This document shows, in pieces, positions 27,748 to 34,647 of a DNA stretch of 64,000 nt; the first letter of the stretch is position 1, and the number at the start of each line of letters is the position of its first letter. The stretch comes from Bacteroidales bacterium (lineage in GTDB: Bacteria > Bacteroidota > Bacteroidia > Bacteroidales > JAADJA01): contig JAIOZL010000007.1 in assembly GCA_021740645.1 (NCBI GenBank), forward strand, positions 62,001 through 126,000. The letters run 5' to 3'. The notes under the pieces are model-generated. The model had not been told where the DNA came from. It saw only the letters and a program-made list of their open reading frames with translations, and did no database searches. The translations under genes were made by a program, and so were the position numbers.

Positions 27748-27909
27748 GTTGTCCGTAGCGTCCTCAGCTACGGACCTTCACAAATGGTGAAAAATCCAGA
27801 AGACTTTTTATACAGTAGTGCAATAGATTATGCAGGAATCCCTGGCTACGTGAAAATTATGAAAATTGAATGATTAGAGTCCATTGCGAGGACGCTATGG
27901 ACAACGAGG
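27744..27909 (+). mobile_element. Relic of a REP-associated tyrosine transposase (RAYT/IS200-like) with its inverted palindromes
   Basis: A 30-codon frame at 27784-27873 reads MVKNPEDFLYSSAIDYAGIP then GYVKIMKIE and stops. This is the C-terminal signature of Y1 transposases of the RAYT group (xPEDYxYSSAxDYAG). The catalytic HUH and Tyr regions are absent, so it is dead. It lies between 22-base inverted repeats, 27744-27765 and 27888-27909, with one mismatch. Each end can itself fold: on the left GTCCGTAG and CTACGGAC (27751-27775) enclose a nine-base loop; the right end folds similarly with one mismatch. Hairpin-bearing inverted ends around a RAYT fragment are what a REP/BIME-type element leaves. 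Confidence 0.75.
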
Positions 27910-27961
27910 GCTGATTTGGGGAGAAATTTTTCTCTAATTAGGGATTTTTTTTTAAAAAAAC

Positions 27962-27992
27962 TTGACAAACCCATTTTCAGATATTACTTTTG
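27962..27992 (+). promoter_or_regulatory. Promoter of the TetR-efflux operon
   Basis: TTG at 27962-27964 (within TTGACAAA) and TACTTTTG at 27985-27992 match the Bacteroidota -33 and -7 elements with 20 bases between them. The predicted transcription start falls next to the inverted repeat at 28001-28020, so a bound repressor would block initiation. Confidence 0.7.
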
Positions 27993-28000
27993 TCCGCATG

Positions 28001-28044
28001 GTTTAACCATTTAGTTAAACTTAATAATTAAACTGACTGTTTAA
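28001..28044. promoter_or_regulatory. Two inverted repeats: likely TetR operators
   Basis: GTTTAAC (28001-28007) and GTTAAAC (28014-28020) form an exact seven-base inverted repeat with a six-base spacer. Twenty-some bases on, TTAAAC (28028-28033) and GTTTAA (28039-28044) form a second one with the half-sites in the opposite order and a five-base spacer. Both share the TTAAAC half-site and lie between the promoter and the tetR ATG at 28048. This is the expected layout for autoregulation by the TetR protein encoded next. Confidence 0.65.
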
Positions 28045-28047
28045 AAA

Positions 28048-28653
28048 ATGGACAAGGATCTGAACACAGAGCAAAGAATACTCATAGCCGCAAAAAAAGT
28101 TTTTACCGAAAAAGGGCTTGAGGGTGCCCGTATGCAGGAAATAGCAGATGAGGCCGGGATCAATAAAGCCCTCCTTCATTATTATTACCGCACCAAAAAC
28201 AAATTGTTTGAGGCTATATTTAAAGAGGCCTTCGATAAAATGGTACCGCAGGTAATGGACCTTTTAAAAACCGATCTGCCCCTTTTTGATAAAATCAATA
28301 TGTTCGCTGAACAATACATCGATATCTTCATCGAAAACCCTTTTATCCCAGGTTTTGTGCTTCATGAACTCAGCCGGAACCCTGAGCGTATCGTCGACCT
28401 TATTTCGAACATGGGAATCCAACCTGAGGTTTTTATCCTGCAAATACAGCAGGAAATTGAAAAAGGAACCATTAAACCAATCGATCCACGGCAGCTAATT
28501 GTAAACATGTTGGCTATGTGTATTTTCCCATTTGTGGCAAAACCCATTTTAATTACACTAATTTTCCAGGGTGATCTAGGGGCCTATTTGCAGTTTATTA
28601 AAGACAGGAAAAAGGCAGTCCCTGAATTCATTATAAATTCCATTAAAAAATGA
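28048..28653 (+). CDS. TetR/AcrR-family transcriptional repressor
   Basis: The 201-residue protein has the TetR N-terminal helix-turn-helix (about 6-52): QRILIAAKKVFTEKGLEGAR followed by MQEIADEAGINKALLHYYYRTKNKLFEAIF. The rest is an all-helical ligand-binding domain rich in Phe, Leu and Ile without recognisable ligand residues. It heads an operon of TolC-like, HlyD-like and ABC-2 transport genes, and its TGA overlaps the next ATG (ATGA). Two inverted repeats precede it. The arrangement parallels CecR with ybhGFSR in E. coli. It probably represses the operon until a toxic hydrophobic compound binds. Confidence 0.93.
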   Translation: MDKDLNTEQRILIAAKKVFTEKGLEGARMQEIADEAGINKALLHYYYRTKNKLFEAIFKEAFDKMVPQVMDLLKTDLPLFDKINMFAEQYIDIFIENPFIPGFVLHELSRNPERIVDLISNMGIQPEVFILQIQQEIEKGTIKPIDPRQLIVNMLAMCIFPFVAKPILITLIFQGDLGAYLQFIKDRKKAVPEFIINSIKK

Positions 28654-29918
28654 AAAAATATATTGTCGTTTTATTGTTGATCTTTATTGGTTGGACCGGG
28701 TTTAGCCAAACCTCTATCTCTCTTGAGGCATGCTATAAAAAAGCCATTGCCAATTATCCGCTTACCCGGCAGGGCGAATTGCTGAACGCCTCTAATGAGC
28801 TAAGTATAAAAAACCTGAACAAAAATTATCTGCCCCAACTCAACATCAACGGTCAGGTGCATTATCAATCGGATGTAACCAAGATGCCTTTTGAAAATGC
28901 CCAGGCATTTGGAGTAGAAGAACTTTCAAAAGACTGGTATAAAATTATGCTGGATGTTAACCAGGTGATCTATGATGGGAAAGCAACCAGCAGGCAGAAA
29001 GAACTTGAAGAGGTAAACCTTGAAATTAACCAACAAAACCTGGAAGTAGAATTTTTTAGCCTGAAACAACGAATTAACCAGGTGTATTTCGGGATTATTC
29101 TTTTAAAGAAAAACCAAACAATCCTTCAAATTCATAAGGAAACTTTAAGTAAAAAATTAGCAGATGTACAATCGGGTGTAAAAAATGGAATTTTACTGCC
29201 TTCAAATGAGGATATTCTACAAGTAGAGCTCATCCAACTTGAACAAGCCCTGGAAGAATTAGAAATCTCAATAGCCTCGTCCATTAACATCTTAAACGAA
29301 TTTACAAACCTGAGCCTTAATAGCAATACAGAATTTGACCTACCAGATATTAGCATCGAAAATACCAGCTTCATAAATAACCGCCCGGAGTATGTAATTT
29401 TTAGCATGCAACATAAAAAAATTGATGTTTCGAAAAAAATGCTTGGCAGTAAGAAACAACCCCGCTTATCTGCTTTCGGACAGGCAGGTTATGGTCGGCC
29501 CGGATACGATATGTTAAAAAACCAGTTTGATGATTTTTATATGGTAGGTGCTCGTTTGTCATGGAGCTTCTGGGACTGGAATCACACCAAAAAAGAAAAG
29601 GAGATTTTAAGCTTGCAACAAGAGATTGTGAATACCCAAAAAGAAACTTTCGATAAAAACATACGGATCGATCTTCAAAATAAAAAAGCATTAATTCAGC
29701 AAAAGGAAAGCCAGATTAGCAAAGATGATGAGATCATCCAACTAAGGGAAAAAATTTCGGCATCATCTTCTTCTCAATTATCTAATGGGGTAATAACCTC
29801 CACAGAATATTTAACTGAGTTAAATGCTGAGTCAAAAGCTAAACTCGATCTTGAGGTGCATAAGGTTGAGCTGATCAAAGCAAAATTAGATTATCAAACT
29901 ACATTAGGAAACATTTAA
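28650..29918 (+). CDS. TolC-family outer-membrane efflux protein
   Basis: The 422-residue protein starts with a signal peptide (cut near GFSQ at residue 20). It shows the duplicated OEP layout: long amphipathic heptad helices (about 20-200 and 215-420), with the conserved start ISLEACYKKAIANYPLTRQGELL, a beta-strand segment near LPQLNINGQVHYQSD, and a second repeat containing KKQPRLSAFGQAGYGRPGYDM and ARLSWSFWDWNHTKKEKE. It should form the trimeric outer-membrane duct for the ABC-2 exporter encoded downstream. It overlaps the tetR stop by four bases and is followed after 17 bases by the membrane-fusion lipoprotein. Confidence 0.9.
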   Translation: MKKYIVVLLLIFIGWTGFSQTSISLEACYKKAIANYPLTRQGELLNASNELSIKNLNKNYLPQLNINGQVHYQSDVTKMPFENAQAFGVEELSKDWYKIMLDVNQVIYDGKATSRQKELEEVNLEINQQNLEVEFFSLKQRINQVYFGIILLKKNQTILQIHKETLSKKLADVQSGVKNGILLPSNEDILQVELIQLEQALEELEISIASSINILNEFTNLSLNSNTEFDLPDISIENTSFINNRPEYVIFSMQHKKIDVSKKMLGSKKQPRLSAFGQAGYGRPGYDMLKNQFDDFYMVGARLSWSFWDWNHTKKEKEILSLQQEIVNTQKETFDKNIRIDLQNKKALIQQKESQISKDDEIIQLREKISASSSSQLSNGVITSTEYLTELNAESKAKLDLEVHKVELIKAKLDYQTTLGNI

Positions 29919-29935
29919 GAAAATACCATTTTAAT

Positions 29936-30826
29936 ATGAAAACAATACAACTCCAGATTATCGTTCTTGTCCTGCTGGCATCCTGTTCCAATTCTGAAAA
30001 ATTATCCGATGCTTACGGCAATTTTGAAGTGGATGACATCATCGTTTCATCAGAGGCCAGCGGAAAGCTTCTGTTGTTCAATGTTGAGGAAGGCAAAAGT
30101 TTAAAAAAAATGGATCTTGTGGGGGTAATTGATACCACCCAATTGGTATTGCAAAAAAAACAGCTTAAAGCGCAATCTAAAGCCGTTTCCTCTAAAATTG
30201 CGAATATTGAATCGGAGATTAAGGTTCAGGAGCAACAAAAGAAAAACCTGCTGGTAGACAAAAACCGAATTGAAAAGTTATTGAAAGATGGCGCTGCAAC
30301 CCAGAAACAATTGGATGACGTAAATGGGGCACTTGATTTAATTGATTCGAAGGTGTCTTCAATTAAAACCCAATATGCTTCAGTAATGTCGGAAATGGAA
30401 GTGATTAAAACGCAGGTTTCGCAGGTGGAGGAATCCATAATTAAATGCAAAATATTGAACCCTACAAAAGGGACGGTCCTTGAAAAATATAGTGAACAGA
30501 ACGAGATTACGGCATTTGGCAAACCATTATATAAACTAGCGGATACCGATGAAATGATCCTCAGAGTTTATGTTTCGGGGGTACAACTGGCTCACTTAAA
30601 GATTGGGCAGGAGGTAGAAGTTCTGGTAGATGACGATGCCAGGACCAACCGCTCCTTATCAGGGCATATTTCCTGGATATCTGAAAGCGCAGAGTTTACA
30701 CCCAAAATCATTCAAACCAAAGAGGAAAGGGTAAATATGGTATATGCAGTTAAAGTCAGGGTGAAAAATGATGGCACCCTTAAGATTGGAATGCCGGGAG
30801 AGGTGAATTTTATATCGGGTAAATAG
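29936..30826 (+). CDS. HlyD/YbhG-like periplasmic adaptor lipoprotein
   Basis: The 296-residue protein has a lipoprotein signal with lipobox LASC at residues 14-17. A first half-lipoyl segment (VSSEASGKLLLFNVEEGKSL, about 37-56) is followed by a long coiled coil (about 75-165, rich in K, E, Q) and a second half-lipoyl segment (KCKILNPTKGTVLEKYSE, about 170-187), then the beta-barrel/RND-type domain with LADTDEMILRVYVSG and KIGMPGEVNFISG. It bridges the inner-membrane permease to the TolC-like duct. The coiled coil is of normal length for this family. It lies between the TolC-like gene and the DUF2147 gene. Confidence 0.9.
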   Translation: MKTIQLQIIVLVLLASCSNSEKLSDAYGNFEVDDIIVSSEASGKLLLFNVEEGKSLKKMDLVGVIDTTQLVLQKKQLKAQSKAVSSKIANIESEIKVQEQQKKNLLVDKNRIEKLLKDGAATQKQLDDVNGALDLIDSKVSSIKTQYASVMSEMEVIKTQVSQVEESIIKCKILNPTKGTVLEKYSEQNEITAFGKPLYKLADTDEMILRVYVSGVQLAHLKIGQEVEVLVDDDARTNRSLSGHISWISESAEFTPKIIQTKEERVNMVYAVKVRVKNDGTLKIGMPGEVNFISGK

Positions 30827-30829
30827 AAT

Positions 30830-30899
30830 GGGAGTAATTAGTAGGGAGTAATTAGTAGGGAGTAATTAGTAGGTAGTAATTAGTAGGTAGTAATTAGTA
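30830..30899. repeat. Five tandem copies of a 14-base unit
   Basis: The unit is GGGAGTAATTAGTA, repeated exactly three times (30830-30871) and then twice as GGTAGTAATTAGTA (30872-30899), with a decayed sixth copy ending at about 30913. It begins four bases after the stop of the adaptor gene. There are no unique spacers, so it is not a CRISPR array. The 161-base gap holds this repeat and a short AT-rich leader to the DUF2147 gene. Confidence 0.9.
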
Positions 30900-30987
30900 G
30901 TTAGTAGTCAATAGATTGACAATAAAGGCAAATAATTAGAATATATTAATATTGAATTCATATTTTAAATAACTAATAAACACACAC

Positions 30988-31443
30988 ATGACAAAAGTAA
31001 AATCATTGCTTATCCTTACGGTTGCCCTGTTTATGGGAATCAACCTTTCAGCACAGTCGAAGAAAGCTTCCGACATTCTGGGCATCTGGTTCAATGAAGA
31101 AAAGGACGCCAAAATAAAAATTTATGAAGAAAAAGGTATGTACTATGGAAAAGTCATTTGGTTGGAAGAGCCAAACGAACCAGATACCGGCCTGCCCAAA
31201 CTGGATGACGAAAACCCCGATGAGGAAATGCAAAAACGTCCAATCATGGGATTATTGCTTGTAAAAGATTTTGTATTTGACGGGGATGACGTTTGGGACG
31301 ATGGCGAAATTTATGATCCAAAAAGTGGGAACACTTATTCCTGTTATATCAAATTCGATTCGAAAGATAAGTTGAAAGTAAGGGGATACATCGGCATTTC
31401 ATGGATCGGTCGAACAACCTACTGGACCCGCACTACAGAATAA
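30988..31443 (+). CDS. Secreted DUF2147-family protein
   Basis: The 151-residue protein has a signal peptide ending near LSAQ (residue 22). The mature part is a single DUF2147 domain, with DILGIWFNEEKDAKIKIYEE, MYYGKVIWLEEP, MGLLLVKDFVFDGDDVWDDG and the end GYIGISWIGRTTYWTRT. The domain is a small lipocalin-like beta-barrel; its function is not established. It lies inside the efflux operon, four bases before the first ABC ATPase, so it is probably co-regulated with efflux and may bind the same ligand class; that is inference. Confidence 0.88.
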   Translation: MTKVKSLLILTVALFMGINLSAQSKKASDILGIWFNEEKDAKIKIYEEKGMYYGKVIWLEEPNEPDTGLPKLDDENPDEEMQKRPIMGLLLVKDFVFDGDDVWDDGEIYDPKSGNTYSCYIKFDSKDKLKVRGYIGISWIGRTTYWTRTTE

Positions 31444-31446
31444 ATA

Positions 31447-32370
31447 ATGCAAGAGCTTGCAATCGAAATAAAGAACCTGAATAAGACGTACCACAAAGTA
31501 ACCGCTTTGAAGGATATTTCTTTCGCCGTGCATAAGGGTGAGCTTTTTGGGCTGATCGGCCCTGACGGGGCAGGAAAGACCTCTCTACTCAGGATACTGG
31601 CTTCTTTACTGATCCCCGATTCAGGAACAGCTATGATGGAAGGATTTGATGTGGTGAAGGATTATAAAGAAATTCGAAAAATCGTGGGTTATATGCCAGG
31701 CCGGTTTTCTCTCTACTATGATCTCACAGTGGAAGAAAACCTCTCCTTTTTTGCAAGCATTTTTGGAACAACAATTCGGGAAAATTACGATTTAATAAAG
31801 GACATTTATTTTCAGATTGAGCCTTTCAAAAAGAGGAAAGCAGGAAACCTTTCAGGAGGGATGAAACAAAAACTGGCTTTATCCTGTGCCCTCATCCATA
31901 AACCCAAAGTCCTGATCCTGGATGAGCCCACTACAGGGGTGGATGCCGTATCGAGGAAAGAATTTTGGGATATGCTGAAACAGCTTAAAGCGCAGGGGAT
32001 CACGGTTATTGTTTCCACACCTTATATGGATGAAGCCGGTTTATGCGACCGGATCGCCCTGATACAGGATGGGAGTATCCTTAAAATTAATTCTCCTGAT
32101 GGTGTGGTAAACGATTATAAAAATCCGGTATTTGGCATTACAGCGGATAATATGTACGCATTAATGACACATCTTAAGGCCTATAACAGACTGGTGTCTG
32201 CTCACAGGTTCGGTGATTCGATCCATACAACGCTTTCAACTGAAGATGATAGGGCTGAATTACAACAGCATCTCCAGACACCGGATATTATAAATCTAAG
32301 GATTGAAAAAATTGAGCCTACTATAGAAGATTGTTTTATGGCATTAATAGAAGAAAAAAGCGATGAATGA
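31447..32370 (+). CDS. ABC transporter ATPase (first half of a YbhF-like pair)
   Basis: The 307-residue cytoplasmic ATPase has Walker A GPDGAGKTSLL (about 37-47), Q-loop region YMPGRFSLYYDLTVEEN (Q replaced by G), signature LSGGMKQKLAL (about 134-144) and Walker B VLILDEPTTGVD (about 153-164), followed by the H-loop region where STPYMDE replaces the usual TH...E. Two positions usually Q and H therefore differ, as is seen in one half of paired YbhF ATPases. Its last eight bases overlap the start of the second ATPase gene. It energises the ABC-2 permeases at 33541 and 34647. Confidence 0.92.
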   Translation: MQELAIEIKNLNKTYHKVTALKDISFAVHKGELFGLIGPDGAGKTSLLRILASLLIPDSGTAMMEGFDVVKDYKEIRKIVGYMPGRFSLYYDLTVEENLSFFASIFGTTIRENYDLIKDIYFQIEPFKKRKAGNLSGGMKQKLALSCALIHKPKVLILDEPTTGVDAVSRKEFWDMLKQLKAQGITVIVSTPYMDEAGLCDRIALIQDGSILKINSPDGVVNDYKNPVFGITADNMYALMTHLKAYNRLVSAHRFGDSIHTTLSTEDDRAELQQHLQTPDIINLRIEKIEPTIEDCFMALIEEKSDE

Positions 32371-33091
32371 GACCATAATACAGGTAAAAGATCTGGTGAA
32401 AAAGTTTGGCAATTTTACGGCTAACGATAAACTTACGTTTCATGTAAACAAGGGTGAAATCTTTGGTTTCCTGGGAGCTAACGGTGCGGGTAAAACCACA
32501 GCCATTAAAATATTATGTGGTTTGTCCTCACCCACGTCTGGCGATGTTAAGGTGGCCGGTTTTGACGTGTACAAGCAAACGGAGTTGATCAAGAAAAACA
32601 TTGGCTATATGAGCCAGAAGTTCTCTTTGTATGAAAACCTGAGTATTAAGGAAAATATCCGGTTTTTTGCCGGCATCTATGGGTTATCAGCCAAAGAAAT
32701 CAAAAAGCGGATGGATGATCTGCTTGAAAGATTAAACATCTCACACTTGAAAAATGAATTGATTGCTTCGCTTCCGCTGGGTTGGAAACAGAAGCTGGCT
32801 TTTTCAGTGGCCATTTTCCACCAGCCTAAAATTGTCTTTTTGGATGAACCAACAGGGGGAGTTGATCCCATTACCCGCCGGCAGTTTTGGGATATGATTT
32901 ACCAGGCATCAAACGACGGAATTACAGTTTTTGTAACCACCCATTATATGGATGAAGCAGAATATTGCGACAGGGTTTCCATTATGGTGGATGGACGTAT
33001 TGAAGCTTTGGACACTCCGGCAGGACTTAAAAAAAGCTATCAAGCAGAGAATATGGATGGGGTGTTTTTGAAATTAGCTAGGGGGAAATAG
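32363..33091 (+). CDS. ABC transporter ATPase (second half of a YbhF-like pair)
   Basis: The 242-residue ATPase has Walker A GANGAGKTTAIK (about 32-43), Q-loop YMSQKFSLYENLSIKEN with the Gln kept, Walker B IVFLDEPTGGVD and H-loop TTHYMDEAEYCD. Its signature is LPLGWKQKLAF in place of LSGGxxQ. Since the partner has a good signature but no Q/H residues, the two would complement each other in a heterodimer with one full site. In E. coli both halves are fused in YbhF. The next gene in the transcript is a four-helix-bundle gene, then the permeases. Confidence 0.92.
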   Translation: MNETIIQVKDLVKKFGNFTANDKLTFHVNKGEIFGFLGANGAGKTTAIKILCGLSSPTSGDVKVAGFDVYKQTELIKKNIGYMSQKFSLYENLSIKENIRFFAGIYGLSAKEIKKRMDDLLERLNISHLKNELIASLPLGWKQKLAFSVAIFHQPKIVFLDEPTGGVDPITRRQFWDMIYQASNDGITVFVTTHYMDEAEYCDRVSIMVDGRIEALDTPAGLKKSYQAENMDGVFLKLARGK

Positions 33092-33110
33092 ACGATAGAT
33101 TATTTGACAT

Positions 33111-33512
33111 TAGATGTTAGACTAATTTATAAATATGCATAATTACAAAAAACTAATTGTTTGGCAACGAGCTGTTAATTTGGCAGTCAGCATATATGAT
33201 CTTACCCGATCTTTCCCTGAATCAGAAAGATATGGGATGATCAACCAATGTCAACGGAGTGCTTGTTCAATATCAAACAATATAGCAGAGGGATCAAGAA
33301 AATCCTCAGAAAAAGAATTCAACAGATACTTAGAAATTTCAGATGGATCGTCCGCAGAACTAAATACTCAATTAATCATTGCACAAAGGATTGGCTACAT
33401 TTCATCTGAAGTTCTAGAAAAATATGAAAATGAAATTGAAGAAATTCAAAAAATGATAAATAAACTAAAAAACAGATTATCAAGTTAGAACAAATATAGA
33501 GTCTAATGTCTA
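33111..33512. repeat. Imperfect inverted repeats flanking the four-helix-bundle gene
   Basis: TAGATGTTAGACT (33111-33123) and AGTCTAATGTCTA (33500-33512) are inverted relative to each other with 11 of 13 positions paired. They bracket the gene at 33135-33488 and nothing else. Surrounding bases are AT-rich and of similar flavour (TAGATTATTTGACATTAG; CTATCTGTCTAATAGCTAAGG). They may be the remains of ends of an inserted cassette, or a folded RNA stem placing the gene in a loop. Confidence 0.45.
33135..33488 (+). CDS. Four-helix-bundle protein (23S rRNA intervening-sequence / Avd-like family)
   Basis: The 117-residue protein matches the small family often called four helix bundle protein or S23: MHNYKKLIVWQRAVNLAVSI, then YDLTRSFPESERYGMINQCQ, RSACSISNNIAEGSRKSSEK and the helix EFNRYLEISDGSSAELNTQL. 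The family includes proteins encoded in 23S rRNA intervening sequences and the Avd accessory protein of diversity-generating retroelements. No rRNA, reverse transcriptase or variable repeat is seen here, so neither role is supported locally. It interrupts an ABC exporter operon between the ATPases and the permeases, with inverted sequences on each side, which suggests acquisition by insertion. Function unknown. Confidence 0.88.
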   Translation: MHNYKKLIVWQRAVNLAVSIYDLTRSFPESERYGMINQCQRSACSISNNIAEGSRKSSEKEFNRYLEISDGSSAELNTQLIIAQRIGYISSEVLEKYENEIEEIQKMINKLKNRLSS

Positions 33513-33540
33513 TCTGTCTAATAGCTAAGGTCTCAAAACT

Positions 33541-34647
33541 ATGAATGCATTCCTGGGTTTTGTAAAAAAAGAATTCTTTCACATCTTCCGTGATCCACGG
33601 ACCTTGCTGGTTCTATTTGGGATACCCATTGCCCAGCTGTTGATTTTTGGATTTGTGGTAAACAATGAAATTAAAAATATCAAAATTGCGATATACGATC
33701 CGTCCAAAGATGCAATAACCCTGGAGATATCAAACAAGATTATTTCCTCGGGATATTTTATTCTTGAAGAAAATTTGCAATCGGCCACCAACATTGAAAC
33801 GATCTTCAAAAAAGGGGATGTAAAACAGATCGTGGTTTTTGAACCTGGTTTTGCCAATAAACTCGAAAAAGAAGGTTCAGCCAATGTCCAGATCATTGCC
33901 GATGCCTCTGATGCCAATACCGCCAATCTAATTGTTAATTACACTTCAGCCATAATCACGGATTACATTACTAAAAAAAATGAGACCGAAGGCAAACCTA
34001 TGCACATAGTGCCCATTACCCGAATGGTCTACAATGAAGGGTTAAAGAGTGTTTATATGTTTGTGCCGGGTACCATGGCGCTCATCCTTATGCTGGTTTC
34101 AGCCATGATGACTTCCATTTCCATTGCACGCGAAAAAGAAATGGGCACCATGGAAGTGCTTCTTGTCTCTCCGCTTAAACCACCCCAAATTATTATTGGG
34201 AAAGTAATCCCTTATGTGGTATTGGCTTTTGTAAACGCAGTATCCATCATCTCCCTGGGATACTTTGTATTTGGAATGCCGGTAAAGGGGAGTTTGCCAC
34301 TGTTGTTAGCTGAAAGTTTCCTGTTTATCACCCTGGCTTTGTCGCTGGGCATTTTAATATCTACCATGGCAAAAACCCAGCAGGTGGCAATGTTTATATC
34401 CATGTTCGCACTGATGCTGCCCACACTATTGCTTTCAGGTTTTATTTTTCCAATCGAAAATATGCCCATTATTTTACAGGGAATTGCCCACTTGATGCCC
34501 CCCAAATATTTTATTATCATCATAAAAAATATCATGTTGAAAGGCACCGGGATGGCCTTTATCTGGAAAGAGACACTTATTTTGATCGGAATGACTCTGT
34601 TATTTATCATGATCAGTATTAAGAAATTTAAAATCAGGCTGGACTAA
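33541..34647 (+). CDS. ABC-2 type permease (YbhS/YbhR-like), first subunit
   Basis: The 368-residue membrane protein has the ABC-2 layout: an N-terminal cytoplasmic start VKKEFFHIFRDPRTLLVLFG, a first helix (about 20-40), a large extracytoplasmic domain (about 45-170), and five helices between about 175 and 365. SIAREKEMGTMEVLLVSPLKPPQ (about 195-217) is the coupling-helix signature, and LSGFIFPIENMPIILQ precedes the last helices. It pairs with the following permease, whose ATG overlaps this stop (TAATG). Homology to YbhS/YbhR suggests export of drugs or other toxic cations through the HlyD-TolC assembly. Confidence 0.93.
   Translation: MNAFLGFVKKEFFHIFRDPRTLLVLFGIPIAQLLIFGFVVNNEIKNIKIAIYDPSKDAITLEISNKIISSGYFILEENLQSATNIETIFKKGDVKQIVVFEPGFANKLEKEGSANVQIIADASDANTANLIVNYTSAIITDYITKKNETEGKPMHIVPITRMVYNEGLKSVYMFVPGTMALILMLVSAMMTSISIAREKEMGTMEVLLVSPLKPPQIIIGKVIPYVVLAFVNAVSIISLGYFVFGMPVKGSLPLLLAESFLFITLALSLGILISTMAKTQQVAMFISMFALMLPTLLLSGFIFPIENMPIILQGIAHLMPPKYFIIIIKNIMLKGTGMAFIWKETLILIGMTLLFIMISIKKFKIRLD

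Noticed and set aside
30830-30899. Possible CRISPR-like array
   Set aside because: The 14-base units are contiguous, with no spacers, and no cas gene is in the window.
33135-33488. Diversity-generating retroelement accessory protein (Avd)
   Set aside because: There is no reverse transcriptase, template repeat or variable repeat in the neighbourhood.
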